The notes under the pieces are model-generated. The model searched no databases. It was given only the letters and a program-made list of their open reading frames with translations, and was not told where the DNA came from. A stretch of DNA of 21,829 nucleotides from a virus: positions 1-21,829 of IMG/VR virus record IMGVR_UViG_3300027865_000337. One strand, given 5' to 3'. A program made the position numbers and the translations under genes. Below are positions 14,498 through 21,829 of this stretch, piece by piece (position 1 is the first letter of the stretch; the number at the start of each line of letters is the position of its first letter).

Positions 14498-15385
14498 CTA
14501 CTCCTTTGCTATTGCGTAAGCAGAATACGATCCACTTGCTGCTCTGTTACACTGCACCCTAATTGCCTTTAGGGCTAAGAACTCATCTAGCCACACCATT
14601 ATTGAATCAGCTGGAATTGCTGTTATGGATGGGCTTGGTGATACGGAAGCACTTGCGCTCGGTGAAGCTGACGCACTTGGAGAATAACTTGCTGATGTGG
14701 ATGAACTAGGAGATCGTGAGGCGCTAGGTGATGCACTCGCGCTAGGAGATGCTGACGCGCTAGGTGATCTACTGGTTGACGCACTTGGAGAATAACTTGC
14801 TGATGTGGATGAACTAGGAGAAGCCGAAGCCGATGGAGATCGTGAAGCACTCGGTGATGCCGATGCACTAGGTGATCTGGACCAGCTTAACGATTCTGAA
14901 GCGCTAGGAGATCTGGATGCACTAGGTGAACCAGATGCGCTGGCGCTTGGTGAAGCGGAAGCGGATGGTGATGCCGAGGCACTCGGTGAACTTGACGCAG
15001 ATGCGGATGAACTAGGTGAAGCGCTGGCGCTTGGTGAAGCTGATGCAGAAGCAGAAGAACTAGGTGAGCGTGACTGAGACGCACTTGGGGATCTGCTCTC
15101 TGACGAGCTTAGTGTTACCCCTTGTGTCCTTGTCAAACTCTGACTATTGCTATCTGCTGTGTTGTTAATCAGCATGTTTAGCTTTACCCAATCTCTACCG
15201 TTAATAGTTCCATCAACAGTAAATGTCCCACTACCACCTGCGGTAATGCCATCCGCCGTGAATTGCAGTCCTACCTTGTTGTATTCTTCGATATTGAACG
15301 GATCAGACACCGTAAGGGCTGCCGTTACTGCTTCGAAGAATGCATTTTCTCTGAATTTCATAGGTTTTTGTTTAGTTTGCGACAT
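14498..15385 (-). CDS. virion-type protein with an SPSAS insertion inside a compact domain, 295 aa
   Basis: Residues 1-95 look like the first half of a small beta domain: FFEAVTAALTVSDPFNI, YNKVGLQFTADG, GTFTVDGTINGRDWVKLNML. Residues about 252-295 look like its second half: IPADSIMVWLDEFLALKAIRVQCNRAASGSYSAYAIAKE. Between them sit about 155 residues of Ser/Pro/Ala repeat (SPSASxS). The repeat is therefore internal, like a long loop protruding from a capsid-type protein, rather than a terminal tail. It follows other small head genes. It is probably a capsid decoration or surface protein that displays the mucin-like loop. GC-rich hairpins flank the gene on both sides. Confidence 0.7.
   Translation of the reverse strand: MSQTKQKPMKFRENAFFEAVTAALTVSDPFNIEEYNKVGLQFTADGITAGGSGTFTVDGTINGRDWVKLNMLINNTADSNSQSLTRTQGVTLSSSESRSPSASQSRSPSSSASASASPSASASPSSSASASSSPSASASPSASASPSASASGSPSASRSPSASESLSWSRSPSASASPSASRSPSASASPSSSTSASYSPSASTSRSPSASASPSASASPSASRSPSSSTSASYSPSASASPSASASVSPSPSITAIPADSIMVWLDEFLALKAIRVQCNRAASGSYSAYAIAKE
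14629..15100 (-). repeat. SPSAS mucin-like insertion in the 295-aa virion protein
   Basis: About 155 codons, nearly all Ser, Pro and Ala, with some Arg, Glu, Tyr and Thr. A unit reading SPSSSTSASYSPSAS occurs twice with closely similar DNA (around 14680-14705 and 14775-14815), which suggests internal duplication. It is the same repeat type as in both fibre genes over 10 kb away. Confidence 0.9.
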
Positions 15386-15395
15386 TGTTACCCAC

Positions 15396-15411
15396 CCCGC
15401 CGTTAGGCGGG
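15396..15411 (-). other. GC-rich hairpin before the SPSAS head protein gene
   Basis: CCCGCC, a 4-nt loop and GGCGGG, a perfect 6-bp stem in the 42-nt gap between the 165-aa and 295-aa genes, 10 nt before the ATG. No U-run follows. It could slow ribosomes or polymerase and lower expression of the downstream gene. Confidence 0.55.
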
Positions 15412-15427
15412 ATAGATAACTAGTGGA

Positions 15428-15925
15428 TTAGGCAGCTACTATGTTTCCGTTAGCTTCTGCTGGAGCCCAGATGACGTAGTAATCGATTTGACCAGCGGTA
15501 ATGTCCGTTGTGTCAGTAGTTTCGATTATGTCTGCGCCATCATTGATGAAGTTCAAACCTGCTGCGGCCTGTATATCTGATCCGGCTTCTGTGCCAGCGT
15601 CAGTATAGATGTCACCATCATCGAGGGTAGTTGTGTCAGCGATCTGTGCTAACAACTGTGCGGTGTTACCTGCTACTCCTACCTCAAGAGTCGCTGCTCC
15701 TGTCAGGCTGGTATTACAGACACCCCAGATTGCCTTAATGATTACGTCACCAGTAACAGTGAATAAGGTGTAAGGATCTAGTGCGCCACCGTCGTTACCG
15801 TGAGCATCTCCTGTTCCTCCAGTAAACGACGTTGATGACTTTTTAACTACTCTCCATACCAACTTTTCGTGTTGGTTTTCTTCTCTGTCTATTAGATTGT
15901 CTACTAATCTTTCTTGAAAACTCAT
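15428..15925 (-). CDS. small virion-type protein, 165 aa
   Basis: The N-terminus MSFQERLVDNLIDREE is charged and helical. The rest is Gly/Thr/Asp/Ala-rich and probably beta: LFTVTGDVIIKAIWGVCNTSLTG, then ATLEVGVAGNTAQLLAQIADTTTL, then QIDYYVIWAPAE. The GDV..IWGVCNTxLTG and LEVGVAGNTA stretches are typical of uncharacterised head proteins encoded near the capsid gene in uncultured phages. No catalytic motif. It lies between two other small head genes, probably as a decoration or head-completion protein. Confidence 0.65.
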   Translation of the reverse strand: MSFQERLVDNLIDREENQHEKLVWRVVKKSSTSFTGGTGDAHGNDGGALDPYTLFTVTGDVIIKAIWGVCNTSLTGAATLEVGVAGNTAQLLAQIADTTTLDDGDIYTDAGTEAGSDIQAAAGLNFINDGADIIETTDTTDITAGQIDYYVIWAPAEANGNIVAA

Positions 15926-15937
15926 AATTTTTGTTTG

Positions 15938-15978
15938 TTTACCCTATTGAGAAGTGTGTCGCCTGCACTAATAGGGGT
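15938..15978 (-). other. imperfect hairpin between two head genes
   Basis: On the minus strand CCCTATT-AGTG pairs with CACT and, after a 4-nt bulge, AATAGGG. The stem of about 11 bp lies in the 78-nt gap upstream of the 165-aa gene. No U-run is present. It may set the relative expression of the head proteins. Confidence 0.35.
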
Positions 15979-16003
15979 TCTAATTAAGCGACTTTTGGCG
16001 AGT

Positions 16004-16333
16004 TTATCCCATTGCGAGCCACGAGATCTGCTCGTCCTTTGCATTGACGTCGGTATCCAGACCAATAGTGAACCCGCTGTTAGCTACAGGAGTGATACCT
16101 AGAGTTGTAATAATAGAACGAGTACCGGCTGTCACTTGCTTTAACGCTTCTGCGTCAGCCATGCTCTCAAACCATTCATACATATCTCCACTTGTTTCGT
16201 TACATACTCGGACATAACGAGGTGTAAAGCCACAAGTGATCGTTACTGCTACAGCGGTATCATCTTCGATGTATGTACCAGTAGCTAAACGAGTCAACGT
16301 TAGTGGGTTTACTTGTGAGGCTGTATTTGCCAT
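16004..16333 (-). CDS. small virion-type protein, 109 aa
   Basis: The sequence runs TGTYIEDDTAVAVTITCGFTPRYVRVCNETSGDMYEWFESMADAEALK, then a Thr/Gly-rich part ending ISWLAMG. The GFTPRYVRVxNxTSGDxxEWFExMAD block is recognisable from unnamed phage head proteins lying just downstream of N4-gp56-type capsid genes. It is short, beta-rich and has no membrane segment. It follows the 190-aa gene by 28 nt, with a GTCGC element in the gap and no Shine-Dalgarno site. Probably a decoration or head-surface protein. Confidence 0.65.
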   Translation of the reverse strand: MANTASQVNPLTLTRLATGTYIEDDTAVAVTITCGFTPRYVRVCNETSGDMYEWFESMADAEALKQVTAGTRSIITTLGITPVANSGFTIGLDTDVNAKDEQISWLAMG

Positions 16334-16361
16334 AATTTTTATTTAACTGATCTTATTGCGA

Positions 16362-16934
16362 CTAAAGAAGAGCGTCTCCAAATGTCACACCATCTTTTCT
16401 TGCCTCATAGTCTATTTGACCTTCGGCGATAGCATCATCGGTTTGCTGTTGGGATCTCGTTATAACTTCTGCCACTTGCTGAGGTACTTCGATGTACGTC
16501 TGCTTGGGGAAGTCCATACGGTATCCGTTGAGTTGCACCGATTGCATTATGGATGGGTCTTCTTTCGGCGCCCGTGGGACAATAATGCGTACTTTATGTT
16601 GTTTAAGTAACTCTTCCTTCATCATTGCCGATTTACTTTCGGGGATAGGATCAGATTCTTTCGAACCTGGGACTGTACCTTTTCTTACTTGATACTGACG
16701 CAGATAATCAGTTGGGACGCTCTCCAGAGCCACCCCGTCTAATTCCTGATCTTCTGTGTCTGTTCCCTCTGAAGTGATACGTTCCTCATCCGCATCCTCT
16801 GATACTTCCTCTTCGGGCGCATTCTTTTCTTTGGCTTGTGCCAATCTCTCCTCCAATACCACATTGGTATCTTTTACCGTCGTAGCTACACCTAACGCCT
16901 TTAGCTCGGCGAATAGTTCGCTTCTTTTTGTCAT
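16362..16934 (-). CDS. head-associated protein with SAP/HeH-like N-terminus, 190 aa
   Basis: Residues 8-37 (FAELKALGVATTVKDTNVVLEERLAQAKEK) fit the small SAP/HeH helix-extended-loop-helix fold, found at the ends of several phage head and tail proteins. An acidic linker follows (EEEVSEDADEERI). The C-terminal domain holds HKVRIIVPRAPKEDPSIMQSVQLNGYRMDFPKQTYIEVPQQVAEVI, the pattern V-x-V-x-x-NG-x-x-x-x-x-P-x-x-x-x-x-VP seen in small proteins next to capsid genes. It follows the major capsid gene by 97 nt. The role is probably head completion or scaffolding; no enzyme motif is present. Confidence 0.6.
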   Translation of the reverse strand: MTKRSELFAELKALGVATTVKDTNVVLEERLAQAKEKNAPEEEVSEDADEERITSEGTDTEDQELDGVALESVPTDYLRQYQVRKGTVPGSKESDPIPESKSAMMKEELLKQHKVRIIVPRAPKEDPSIMQSVQLNGYRMDFPKQTYIEVPQQVAEVITRSQQQTDDAIAEGQIDYEARKDGVTFGDALL

Positions 16935-16974
16935 AATTTATAACTTAGGTTGTTAAGGTGCTGATACGACCTTC

Positions 16975-17030
16975 AGGTGGGATGTCCTCCTCACCCCACC
17001 GTCATGTAGTCATGTACTGTCAACTTGACA
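16975..17030 (-). other. inverted repeats after the major capsid gene
   Basis: The 97-nt gap after the capsid stop holds a near-perfect palindrome TGTCAAxTTGACA (17018-17030), starting 1 nt beyond the stop, and a GGTGGG/CCCACC pair around 16976-17000. Neither is followed by a U-run. They could protect the 3' end of the abundant capsid mRNA or act as weak terminators. Confidence 0.4.
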
Positions 17031-17031
17031 A

Positions 17032-17997
17032 TCACGAAGAGACACTATGTTCTATCCTCGCTGCAAAGTTCTCATTCAAACGCACGGTTACGTGAGTAAC
17101 CTTCCAACCTGAGGTTGAGCGTTGGTCGAGGGGATCTGCAGTACCGGCTGAGCCTAGTGGCTTGACAATGTTCTTCACTGCCTCACCAGAGATTCTGGTA
17201 ATCCCATAATAATCTTGAGCCAAGATCATTGTTCGATGTACGTCCTGACTGTCTGCACCGCCAGCTGCGCTGACAGAAGCATTAGTGGTCATTACGAATC
17301 GTACTTCATCTAACTTACCTACTTCACCATCCATTACTCCCTTTTGGGAAGCATACTCTTCTACTGGTACCCATCCTGTTGCATCTTTTAGATCAAACAG
17401 GGTGTCCTCTGAAATGATACCAACATAACAAGCGTTGATTGGTGACGTGTTAAAGCCAGTTGATGGATTAACCATTCTGGTAATTTTGCGAGCATTGTTG
17501 CCTTGCAAGGTTCTAACAGCTTCTCTGATTTCATCACGGTTCAACTTGTCTGCGTTTGTAACCGTGACAGTAGAAGTAGCTGCTCCTGCATACTGGACTG
17601 TCGTACCAGCGATCATTACGTTACGTGTCAACTGATCTATTGTATTTCCCATTTGCTGTCCCAATAAGTCTGCTGTTTCAGTCAAGACTGGGTCAGGTGT
17701 GGACATTTGCAAGAAATCAGTCAAGGTAACGAAATCACCATACTGTGCAACTGTGCCAGTCACATCGGTTGTCGATAGACTTGTTCCAGATGGCGTAACA
17801 CCTTCTGTTAAAGAAGTAGTGTTAGCCGAAAGGAGCGTGTAACGACGGAACTTGATTATGTTAGTGTTGCCTCGTGGAATGTCCTTTACCTGCGCCCACC
17901 TTGTGTGTAGGAGCAATGGTCGGGCAGCCTTAAGCATCATCCGAACGTAAAAGTTATTGAAACCATCAGTGATCTGGGTTCTCGTTGTATTTGCCAT
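17032..17997 (-). CDS. major capsid protein, N4-gp56 family (HK97 fold), 321 aa
   Basis: The family signature is clear: LLLHTRWAQVKDIPRGN, then IIKFRRYTLLSANTTSLTEGVTPSGTSL (48-74), TVAQYGDFVTLTDFL (82-96), DPVLTETADLLGQQMGNTIDQLTRNVMIAGTTVQYAG (102-138). A later NACYVGIISEDTLFDLKD and TMILAQDYYGITRISG complete it. The N4-gp56 family forms the icosahedral shell with an HK97-type fold. The length matches the family (about 300-400 aa). It follows the scaffold-like gene by 40 nt, as expected. No Shine-Dalgarno site; the leader ends GAATT-ATG, similar to the other head genes. Confidence 0.93.
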   Translation of the reverse strand: MANTTRTQITDGFNNFYVRMMLKAARPLLLHTRWAQVKDIPRGNTNIIKFRRYTLLSANTTSLTEGVTPSGTSLSTTDVTGTVAQYGDFVTLTDFLQMSTPDPVLTETADLLGQQMGNTIDQLTRNVMIAGTTVQYAGAATSTVTVTNADKLNRDEIREAVRTLQGNNARKITRMVNPSTGFNTSPINACYVGIISEDTLFDLKDATGWVPVEEYASQKGVMDGEVGKLDEVRFVMTTNASVSAAGGADSQDVHRTMILAQDYYGITRISGEAVKNIVKPLGSAGTADPLDQRSTSGWKVTHVTVRLNENFAARIEHSVSS

Positions 17998-18037
17998 AAT
18001 TCGTCATTTTTTAATAGGCCGCGACGTGCCTTTCTAA

Positions 18038-18679
18038 TTATTCTTTTAGGAATCCACCTCGTCTTGCTTTCAGCTCTACTGCTTCGAATTCTGCTTCCGA
18101 CATATTGTCCAGCTCTTCCGGTGTTGGAAATCCTCCTGCTGATTGTTCTGCCGGTCTAGCACTAGAACCTGCACCTCCCATTTGTTCCGCCTCGAGGTCC
18201 GCTACTTGCCTTTCTTGCGCCCCTTTGCTCTCTGCTTTCTCGAAGGCTAAATGGTGGTATATGACTGACGGTGGTACCCCCTGATAACTGTCATGCTTCA
18301 TGTATTGCCTGATCTTAGTCTCGTAGCCTTTAGCGTCAGGCTCTTGCCTCATTAACCCTTGCAGATCATTCTCGTCAGTATTAGCTGACAAGGCGTCCTC
18401 TAGGGCTGCTACGCGAGTGTTGATGCCACTTGGCTCCTCAACAACTTCCTCCTTTCCTTCCTCTCGTTCCTCCAGCTCTCTTATGCGGTCATCCTTTTCT
18501 CGTAAGGCTACCCGCTGAGCTGCGAAGGCTTTGTTTGAAGCATTATCTCTAACAGGAACCTCGACGTTATCATCTTCGACTTCCTGCTCCTCCTGTTCTT
18601 CTTCGACGGTTTCAGTCTCGTCTTGACTCTCGATTGGTGCTTCTTCTTGCACTTCCTCGGTTTCGGTCGTGTCTGTCAT
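18038..18679 (-). CDS. scaffold-like acidic protein, 213 aa
   Basis: Residues 1-45 are almost all Glu, Asp, Thr and Val. Residues 46-95 are helical and probably coiled coil (AFAAQRVALREKDDRIRELEEREEGKEEV). The C-terminal region has a GGAGSSARPAEQ linker and FPTPEELDNMSEAEFEAVELKARRGGF. Acidic, coiled-coil-rich proteins between portal and capsid genes are the scaffolds of P22-like and other tailed phages. The C-terminal basic/hydrophobic segment would bind the capsid protein. It has no protease motif. Confidence 0.7.
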   Translation of the reverse strand: MTDTTETEEVQEEAPIESQDETETVEEEQEEQEVEDDNVEVPVRDNASNKAFAAQRVALREKDDRIRELEEREEGKEEVVEEPSGINTRVAALEDALSANTDENDLQGLMRQEPDAKGYETKIRQYMKHDSYQGVPPSVIYHHLAFEKAESKGAQERQVADLEAEQMGGAGSSARPAEQSAGGFPTPEELDNMSEAEFEAVELKARRGGFLKE

Positions 18680-18795
18680 ATTTTTGTTGGTTACGCAGCT
18701 TCATGTGAAATGACGAATAAACACATTTGGCTGGAATAGCTAAGCGACTTTAGCTCGAAGTTACGGGCCTAGGAGGATAGGACCGCAACTGCGAA
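18680..18795 (-). promoter_or_regulatory. 116-nt gap before scaffold-capsid genes with hairpin and shared element
   Basis: It holds AGCTAA (18738-18743), a 6-nt loop and TTAGCT (18750-18755). The 11-mer TAAGCGACTTT at 18741-18751 recurs exactly at 15985-15995 in another late-gene gap. The gap is the longest within the head operon, so a promoter or RNA control site for the scaffold and capsid genes is plausible. No canonical -35/-10 pair was found. Confidence 0.4.
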
Positions 18796-19095
18796 CTAAC
18801 GTTCATATGGATCAAACTCTGGCTCCGATTGATCCGGTGTTTGTAAATGATCTATCAGCAATTGGGGTAATTCTAGCATACTCCGCCATATCTTCTTACG
18901 ATGACGCAAGTTCTGCATCTTGCTTTTATACTCCTCGGCTGGGAGGTCATCGTTTTCGTCATGCTCTATTTGTATCTCTATGTTCTTTATGTTGTTCTCT
19001 ATTCCCTGCTTTACCACCAACCAAAACTCAGACTCTTGCCCTACGCGTAAGGTCTCTTGTATCACTTCTTTATCTTTTGAGTCGTTAATGTTCAT
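18796..19095 (-). CDS. small protein between portal and scaffold genes, 99 aa
   Basis: ATGA overlap with the portal stop (19092-19095) shows translational coupling. The product is all helical and charged (VIQETLRVGQESEFWLVVKQGIE, then QIEHDENDDLPAEEYKSKMQNLRHRKKIW, then LLIDHLQT). It has no catalytic motif. A short gene at this place is common in phages with this head-gene order, and its role is unknown. It may help portal or scaffold assembly. Confidence 0.7.
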   Translation of the reverse strand: MNINDSKDKEVIQETLRVGQESEFWLVVKQGIENNIKNIEIQIEHDENDDLPAEEYKSKMQNLRHRKKIWRSMLELPQLLIDHLQTPDQSEPEFDPYER

Positions 19096-21065
19096 GCTGT
19101 CGGCGTTGCTGGTACCGGCAATCCAGCACCGGGTCTCTGATCGTTTACTGGCTGAAATCCTTGCTCTGGCTGTTCTGCCTGCTCTCCTGGTTGTGGTACT
19201 AATCCTGCTAGCTCTGGTCTACGTTGTGTCATTAGCATTTCCTTATGCTCTTCCAAGTGTGCCTTTTGCGCGCTAGTATCATTGGCTTTAGCGTGTACCC
19301 GTATGTGTGTCCTGTGATCTTCCAGCATGTCTATCTCTGGTAGTTCGTTCTCGTTGATCTGCTCATTCTCTTCCTCTGCGTCCATCTCATCTACCGTTTT
19401 AGGATGTGCTAGATCTAGCTCTTCCTTACTTAGCCCATTCAACTTACCTAGTTGCCTTTCGATAAAGTTCTTATTAGTCTCTGGGTTTTGTAATGCCACT
19501 GACGCATACACCGCAAATCCCTGTTGATCCCTTTGCCTCTTAGCTTCGCTTATCACTTTAGATTCTATCCTTACGTCCGGGTCTACTTCCGCAATTATAT
19601 TCTCTCTGGTTAGTGGTCTCCAGGTAGGTGCTATTGGGCCTCTTATCCTGACTATCTTCTTATCAATGCCCTTCTTGAAGTGGACTTTGTACTGTCTGTA
19701 CCACTGCCTCCAGAAGTCTCTCTCACTCCATCCAAACACTTTAGCGCTCATTGAGTACCGAGTGTCTACCTTGCTGGATACCAAGTTAATCTCACCCAGT
19801 GTCTTACGCTCGTCACTAGGCACTCCTTGTTGTGTCTCTGGTGTTGCTGTGGCCCTTTGTGCCGCTTGATCTAGTACATCCATGACTACATTGACGTGTT
19901 GGTGAACTGATGACTTGTTAACAGGTTGGATAGCATTGTCTACTGTCCCATCTACCCCAATAAACTTGTCATGTTTCCAGTTAAGATCGTTCTTGTTCTT
20001 TACGCGTGTCTGGTCATAAAGGTATTGCGGCATAGCCTCACTCTTAGCCGACTTTAAGCCAAGGTTGAGTAAGACGGCTCTGGCTCTTTGTTTGTCCTCT
20101 GTCAGATCAGGTATAGATACCCCATCCCAGTCATGACTCATTGGGTAGATAGTTCGATCGAACAGTGGCCAGTTGCCGTTATACTTATCTACATCTACCA
20201 GTCTCACTATCGTCCTTCGTCCATTACCTAACGTTACTAGATACTTGTGTCCCTTGATCGTAGTCATCCAGTTCATTAGCTGGAACTCGTAGTTGTTGAA
20301 CTTGCCCAAAGCTTCCTCCCTAGCATCAAACCTATCTCTCTTTTGAGCTGAGTCTCTCTCTTCTGCCACCTCATCCATCAATGACTGAGGTGTGTCCTTC
20401 TCCTTCCTTAGCTGGTCTATGTTGAAGAATCCTTTTGTCTCCTTTAGCTCGTAGTGCGTAGCTCCAATAGGCCATCCACCAAACCTCATAGCTCCTTCTC
20501 GTCTTATCCCGTAACCATTCACGCTCTTGGCTTTTGGATCTCTTATGAACGTTGCTGGGTCTAGCACTTGTGGTACCGGGGCCATTACCCCCGATGTACG
20601 ATCAAAGTCCATCATCAACATCAACCCTCGCCCAAAGAAGCCTGCATCCCAATCCCAGTAGTAATCCAATTCAGCCTTACCCATTATATCATAGTCGTAC
20701 GTCGCTAGAGCGTTAAGGTTGTCCTCCACTTCCTCATCACCTTCTTCTCGCCCTTCCCACTCATGTAATAGTCTATCGTCATACAGTGATGCCAGTACGG
20801 TATTGAACACCGTGAACAGTAATGGATCACCTACTGCATCATCATCGCGACGTTGGTTGTTATACAGCCTCAAGCGCTGTAGTATCGTATGTCTTTTCCC
20901 CTCGTTGTATTTGAAAGCCAGATCGTATTCCTCGTTGACCTGGTGAATGATCGCTCTCTGCGTATCTCCGTCTATTGTCTCCTTGACTACCTTCCCGTCC
21001 TTAACTATTTCTCTTTCTATGTCTTTGTATGCCTCCTTTAGCTTTTTTGCTGTTGCGTTTGGCAT
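19092..21065 (-). CDS. portal protein, 657 aa
   Basis: Size, position after the terminase and before the scaffold, and sequence pattern fit a long P22-like portal. It has an N-terminal helical region with LRLYNNQRRDDDAVGDPLLFTVFNTVLASLY (65-95), then DAGFFGRGLMLMMDFDRTSG (140-159) and VLDPATFIRDPKAKSVNGYGIRREG (167-191), typical of the portal wing and stem entry. The central part has LTEDKQRARAVLLNLGLKSAK. The C-terminus is rich in His (DHRTHIRVHAKAND, HLEEHKEML), a tail common in portals of this type. It ends in a Pro/Gln-rich linker. It would form the dodecameric DNA channel at one capsid vertex. Confidence 0.8.
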   Translation of the reverse strand: MPNATAKKLKEAYKDIEREIVKDGKVVKETIDGDTQRAIIHQVNEEYDLAFKYNEGKRHTILQRLRLYNNQRRDDDAVGDPLLFTVFNTVLASLYDDRLLHEWEGREEGDEEVEDNLNALATYDYDIMGKAELDYYWDWDAGFFGRGLMLMMDFDRTSGVMAPVPQVLDPATFIRDPKAKSVNGYGIRREGAMRFGGWPIGATHYELKETKGFFNIDQLRKEKDTPQSLMDEVAEERDSAQKRDRFDAREEALGKFNNYEFQLMNWMTTIKGHKYLVTLGNGRRTIVRLVDVDKYNGNWPLFDRTIYPMSHDWDGVSIPDLTEDKQRARAVLLNLGLKSAKSEAMPQYLYDQTRVKNKNDLNWKHDKFIGVDGTVDNAIQPVNKSSVHQHVNVVMDVLDQAAQRATATPETQQGVPSDERKTLGEINLVSSKVDTRYSMSAKVFGWSERDFWRQWYRQYKVHFKKGIDKKIVRIRGPIAPTWRPLTRENIIAEVDPDVRIESKVISEAKRQRDQQGFAVYASVALQNPETNKNFIERQLGKLNGLSKEELDLAHPKTVDEMDAEEENEQINENELPEIDMLEDHRTHIRVHAKANDTSAQKAHLEEHKEMLMTQRRPELAGLVPQPGEQAEQPEQGFQPVNDQRPGAGLPVPATPTA

Positions 21066-21315
21066 GTTTGTCTTTTATTTTCTCGATGCTTGCGACAGCA
21101 CCTTGTAACATTGAATCCTCTGCTGAGTTCTTTTCCTCCTTGCCGTATAGTTTACCACCAAACGGCAACATCAACCACCTCCACCATGGAGGCCATGCGT
21201 ATGCGTACTGCATATAACTGTCACTCTCGTATGTAAAGAAGTATTGCCATAGCACCATGTGCTGAATAACCATGATCGTTGATCCTTCGTATTCCATTGT
21301 GCGAGTTACTTGCAT
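21001..21315 (-). CDS. small hypothetical protein between terminase and portal, 104 aa
   Basis: The frame fills the gap between the terminase stop (40 nt away) and the portal, overlapping the portal start by 65 nt. The middle is very rich in aromatic residues (MVLWQYFFTYESDSYMQYAY, WPPWWRWLMLPFGG). The C-terminus is basic (KHAKRNSKKAKGG, RHRKRNS). No Shine-Dalgarno site was found and the overlap is long, so the start or reality of the gene is uncertain. It might be membrane-associated or nucleic-acid-binding; nothing more can be said. Confidence 0.45.
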   Translation of the reverse strand: MQVTRTMEYEGSTIMVIQHMVLWQYFFTYESDSYMQYAYAWPPWWRWLMLPFGGKLYGKEEKNSAEDSMLQGAVASIEKIKDKHAKRNSKKAKGGIQRHRKRNS

Positions 21316-21354
21316 AAATGCATTTGAATAAGACTTTACGCTGGGAAAGTATCA

Positions 21355-21829
21355 TTATACATGATATGGATCCAATTCCAGTTCCTCCTTAACGAGGTCG
21401 GGTGATTGATTACCCTTCCCCCAAGTATACGGGATAAACGTAGGTTCAGCTAATAACAACCTGTGTAGATTCTCCGGCATGTGATCATCTCTATCGCGCG
21501 GTTTAGCGCTTTGTTTCTTATCATCCCTGCTGGGACCTTTTATTTCCACCCACACATACTCATCCAACTGCTTGATCGTAATGGGACAAGTATCGAATAT
21601 GTATATCTCTGGCTGCCTTATCAATGTCCCTTCCTTTAGCTCATAGTTTAACGCGTCATTGGTGCGCTTAATCCCGGCCATTAAGTCCTTAGCTCCCCTG
21701 ATATAGTCTGTCTCTCCTAGGTCAAATAACTGCTTGCCTACACTTGCCTCTCTATTGTGTTGATCGTCCACGTAAGCTGCGGGGTCTATGATCCTGCCCT
21801 CAATGCGGTAGTTCATTTCGTTCTCATGT
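21355..21829 (-). CDS. terminase large subunit, C-terminal nuclease part (5' end beyond window)
   Basis: The frame is open to the window edge (four codons, HENE, precede the first visible Met), so this is the 3' part of a longer gene. RIEGRIIDPAAYVDDQHNR, then SVGKQLFDLGETDYIRGAKD, then IKRTNDALNY and IYIFDTCPITIKQLDEYVW match the RNase H-like nuclease domain of phage terminases (DPAA, the LFxxxG segment, F-x-x-CP...EL-x-x-Y-x-W). The closing KPRDRDDHMPENLHRLLLAEP fits the K-x-x-DD/DH-x-x-D-x-x-RY end. It cuts concatemeric DNA during packaging and is followed by the portal gene, the usual order. Confidence 0.75.
   Translation of the reverse strand, partial: HENEMNYRIEGRIIDPAAYVDDQHNREASVGKQLFDLGETDYIRGAKDLMAGIKRTNDALNYELKEGTLIRQPEIYIFDTCPITIKQLDEYVWVEIKGPSRDDKKQSAKPRDRDDHMPENLHRLLLAEPTFIPYTWGKGNQSPDLVKEELELDPYHV

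Noticed and set aside
14805-15077. Plus-strand open frame with the same Leu/Asp/Glu/Ala pattern
   Set aside because: Antisense shadow of the SPSAS insertion in the 295-aa gene.

Overview
This window is a late (structural) segment of a tailed double-stranded DNA bacteriophage (Caudoviricetes), most likely an uncultured or metagenomic one. The evidence is the gene order read on the minus strand from the right edge: C-terminus of a large terminase, portal, small protein, acidic scaffold-like protein, N4-gp56-family major capsid protein, small head proteins, head-tail adaptor candidate, then a long accessory block and finally large repetitive fibre-type proteins. No integrase, replication gene, tRNA or CRISPR array was seen. 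The host cannot be named. Most genes lack a clear Shine-Dalgarno site and have A/T-rich leaders; a few have good ones (before 13576 and before 231).

Layout (minus strand, right to left). 21829-13594: packaging and head genes. 13576-4704: an accessory island of about 9 kb. It holds two polypeptide-GalNAc-transferase-like (GT27-like) glycosyltransferases, one of them fused to a second GT domain, plus a DUF616/TOD1-type GT, a GT2/GT92-like GT, two further GT-A-type enzymes, three SAM methyltransferase-like proteins and a PAPS-type sulfotransferase. 4148-1: fibre genes, namely a 954-aa protein with ten propeller-like repeats and a huge Ser-Pro-Ala tail, a 346-aa protein with a jelly-roll-like head and the same kind of tail, a 55-aa protein, and the start of another gene running off the left edge.

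Three genes lie on the opposite (plus) strand, each filling a gap in the island: HNH homing-type endonucleases at 4241, 7505 and 11648, from three different architectures. A fourth, short NUMOD3-like fragment lies on the minus strand at 14447. All four have a -10-like hexamer exactly 6 nt before the ATG, which predicts leaderless mRNAs made from private promoters.

How the parts may work together (inference): three virion-type proteins carry long mucin-like SPSAS repeats (residues dominated by Ser, Ala and Pro). The island between these genes encodes GT27-like enzymes, whose eukaryotic relatives start O-glycosylation on Ser/Thr in Pro-rich sequence, together with GTs that could extend, a sulfotransferase that could sulfate and methyltransferases that could cap glycans. 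A phage-encoded mucin-type O-glycosylation system for its own fibres is the most exciting reading. DNA hypermodification or modification of host glycans are the alternatives.
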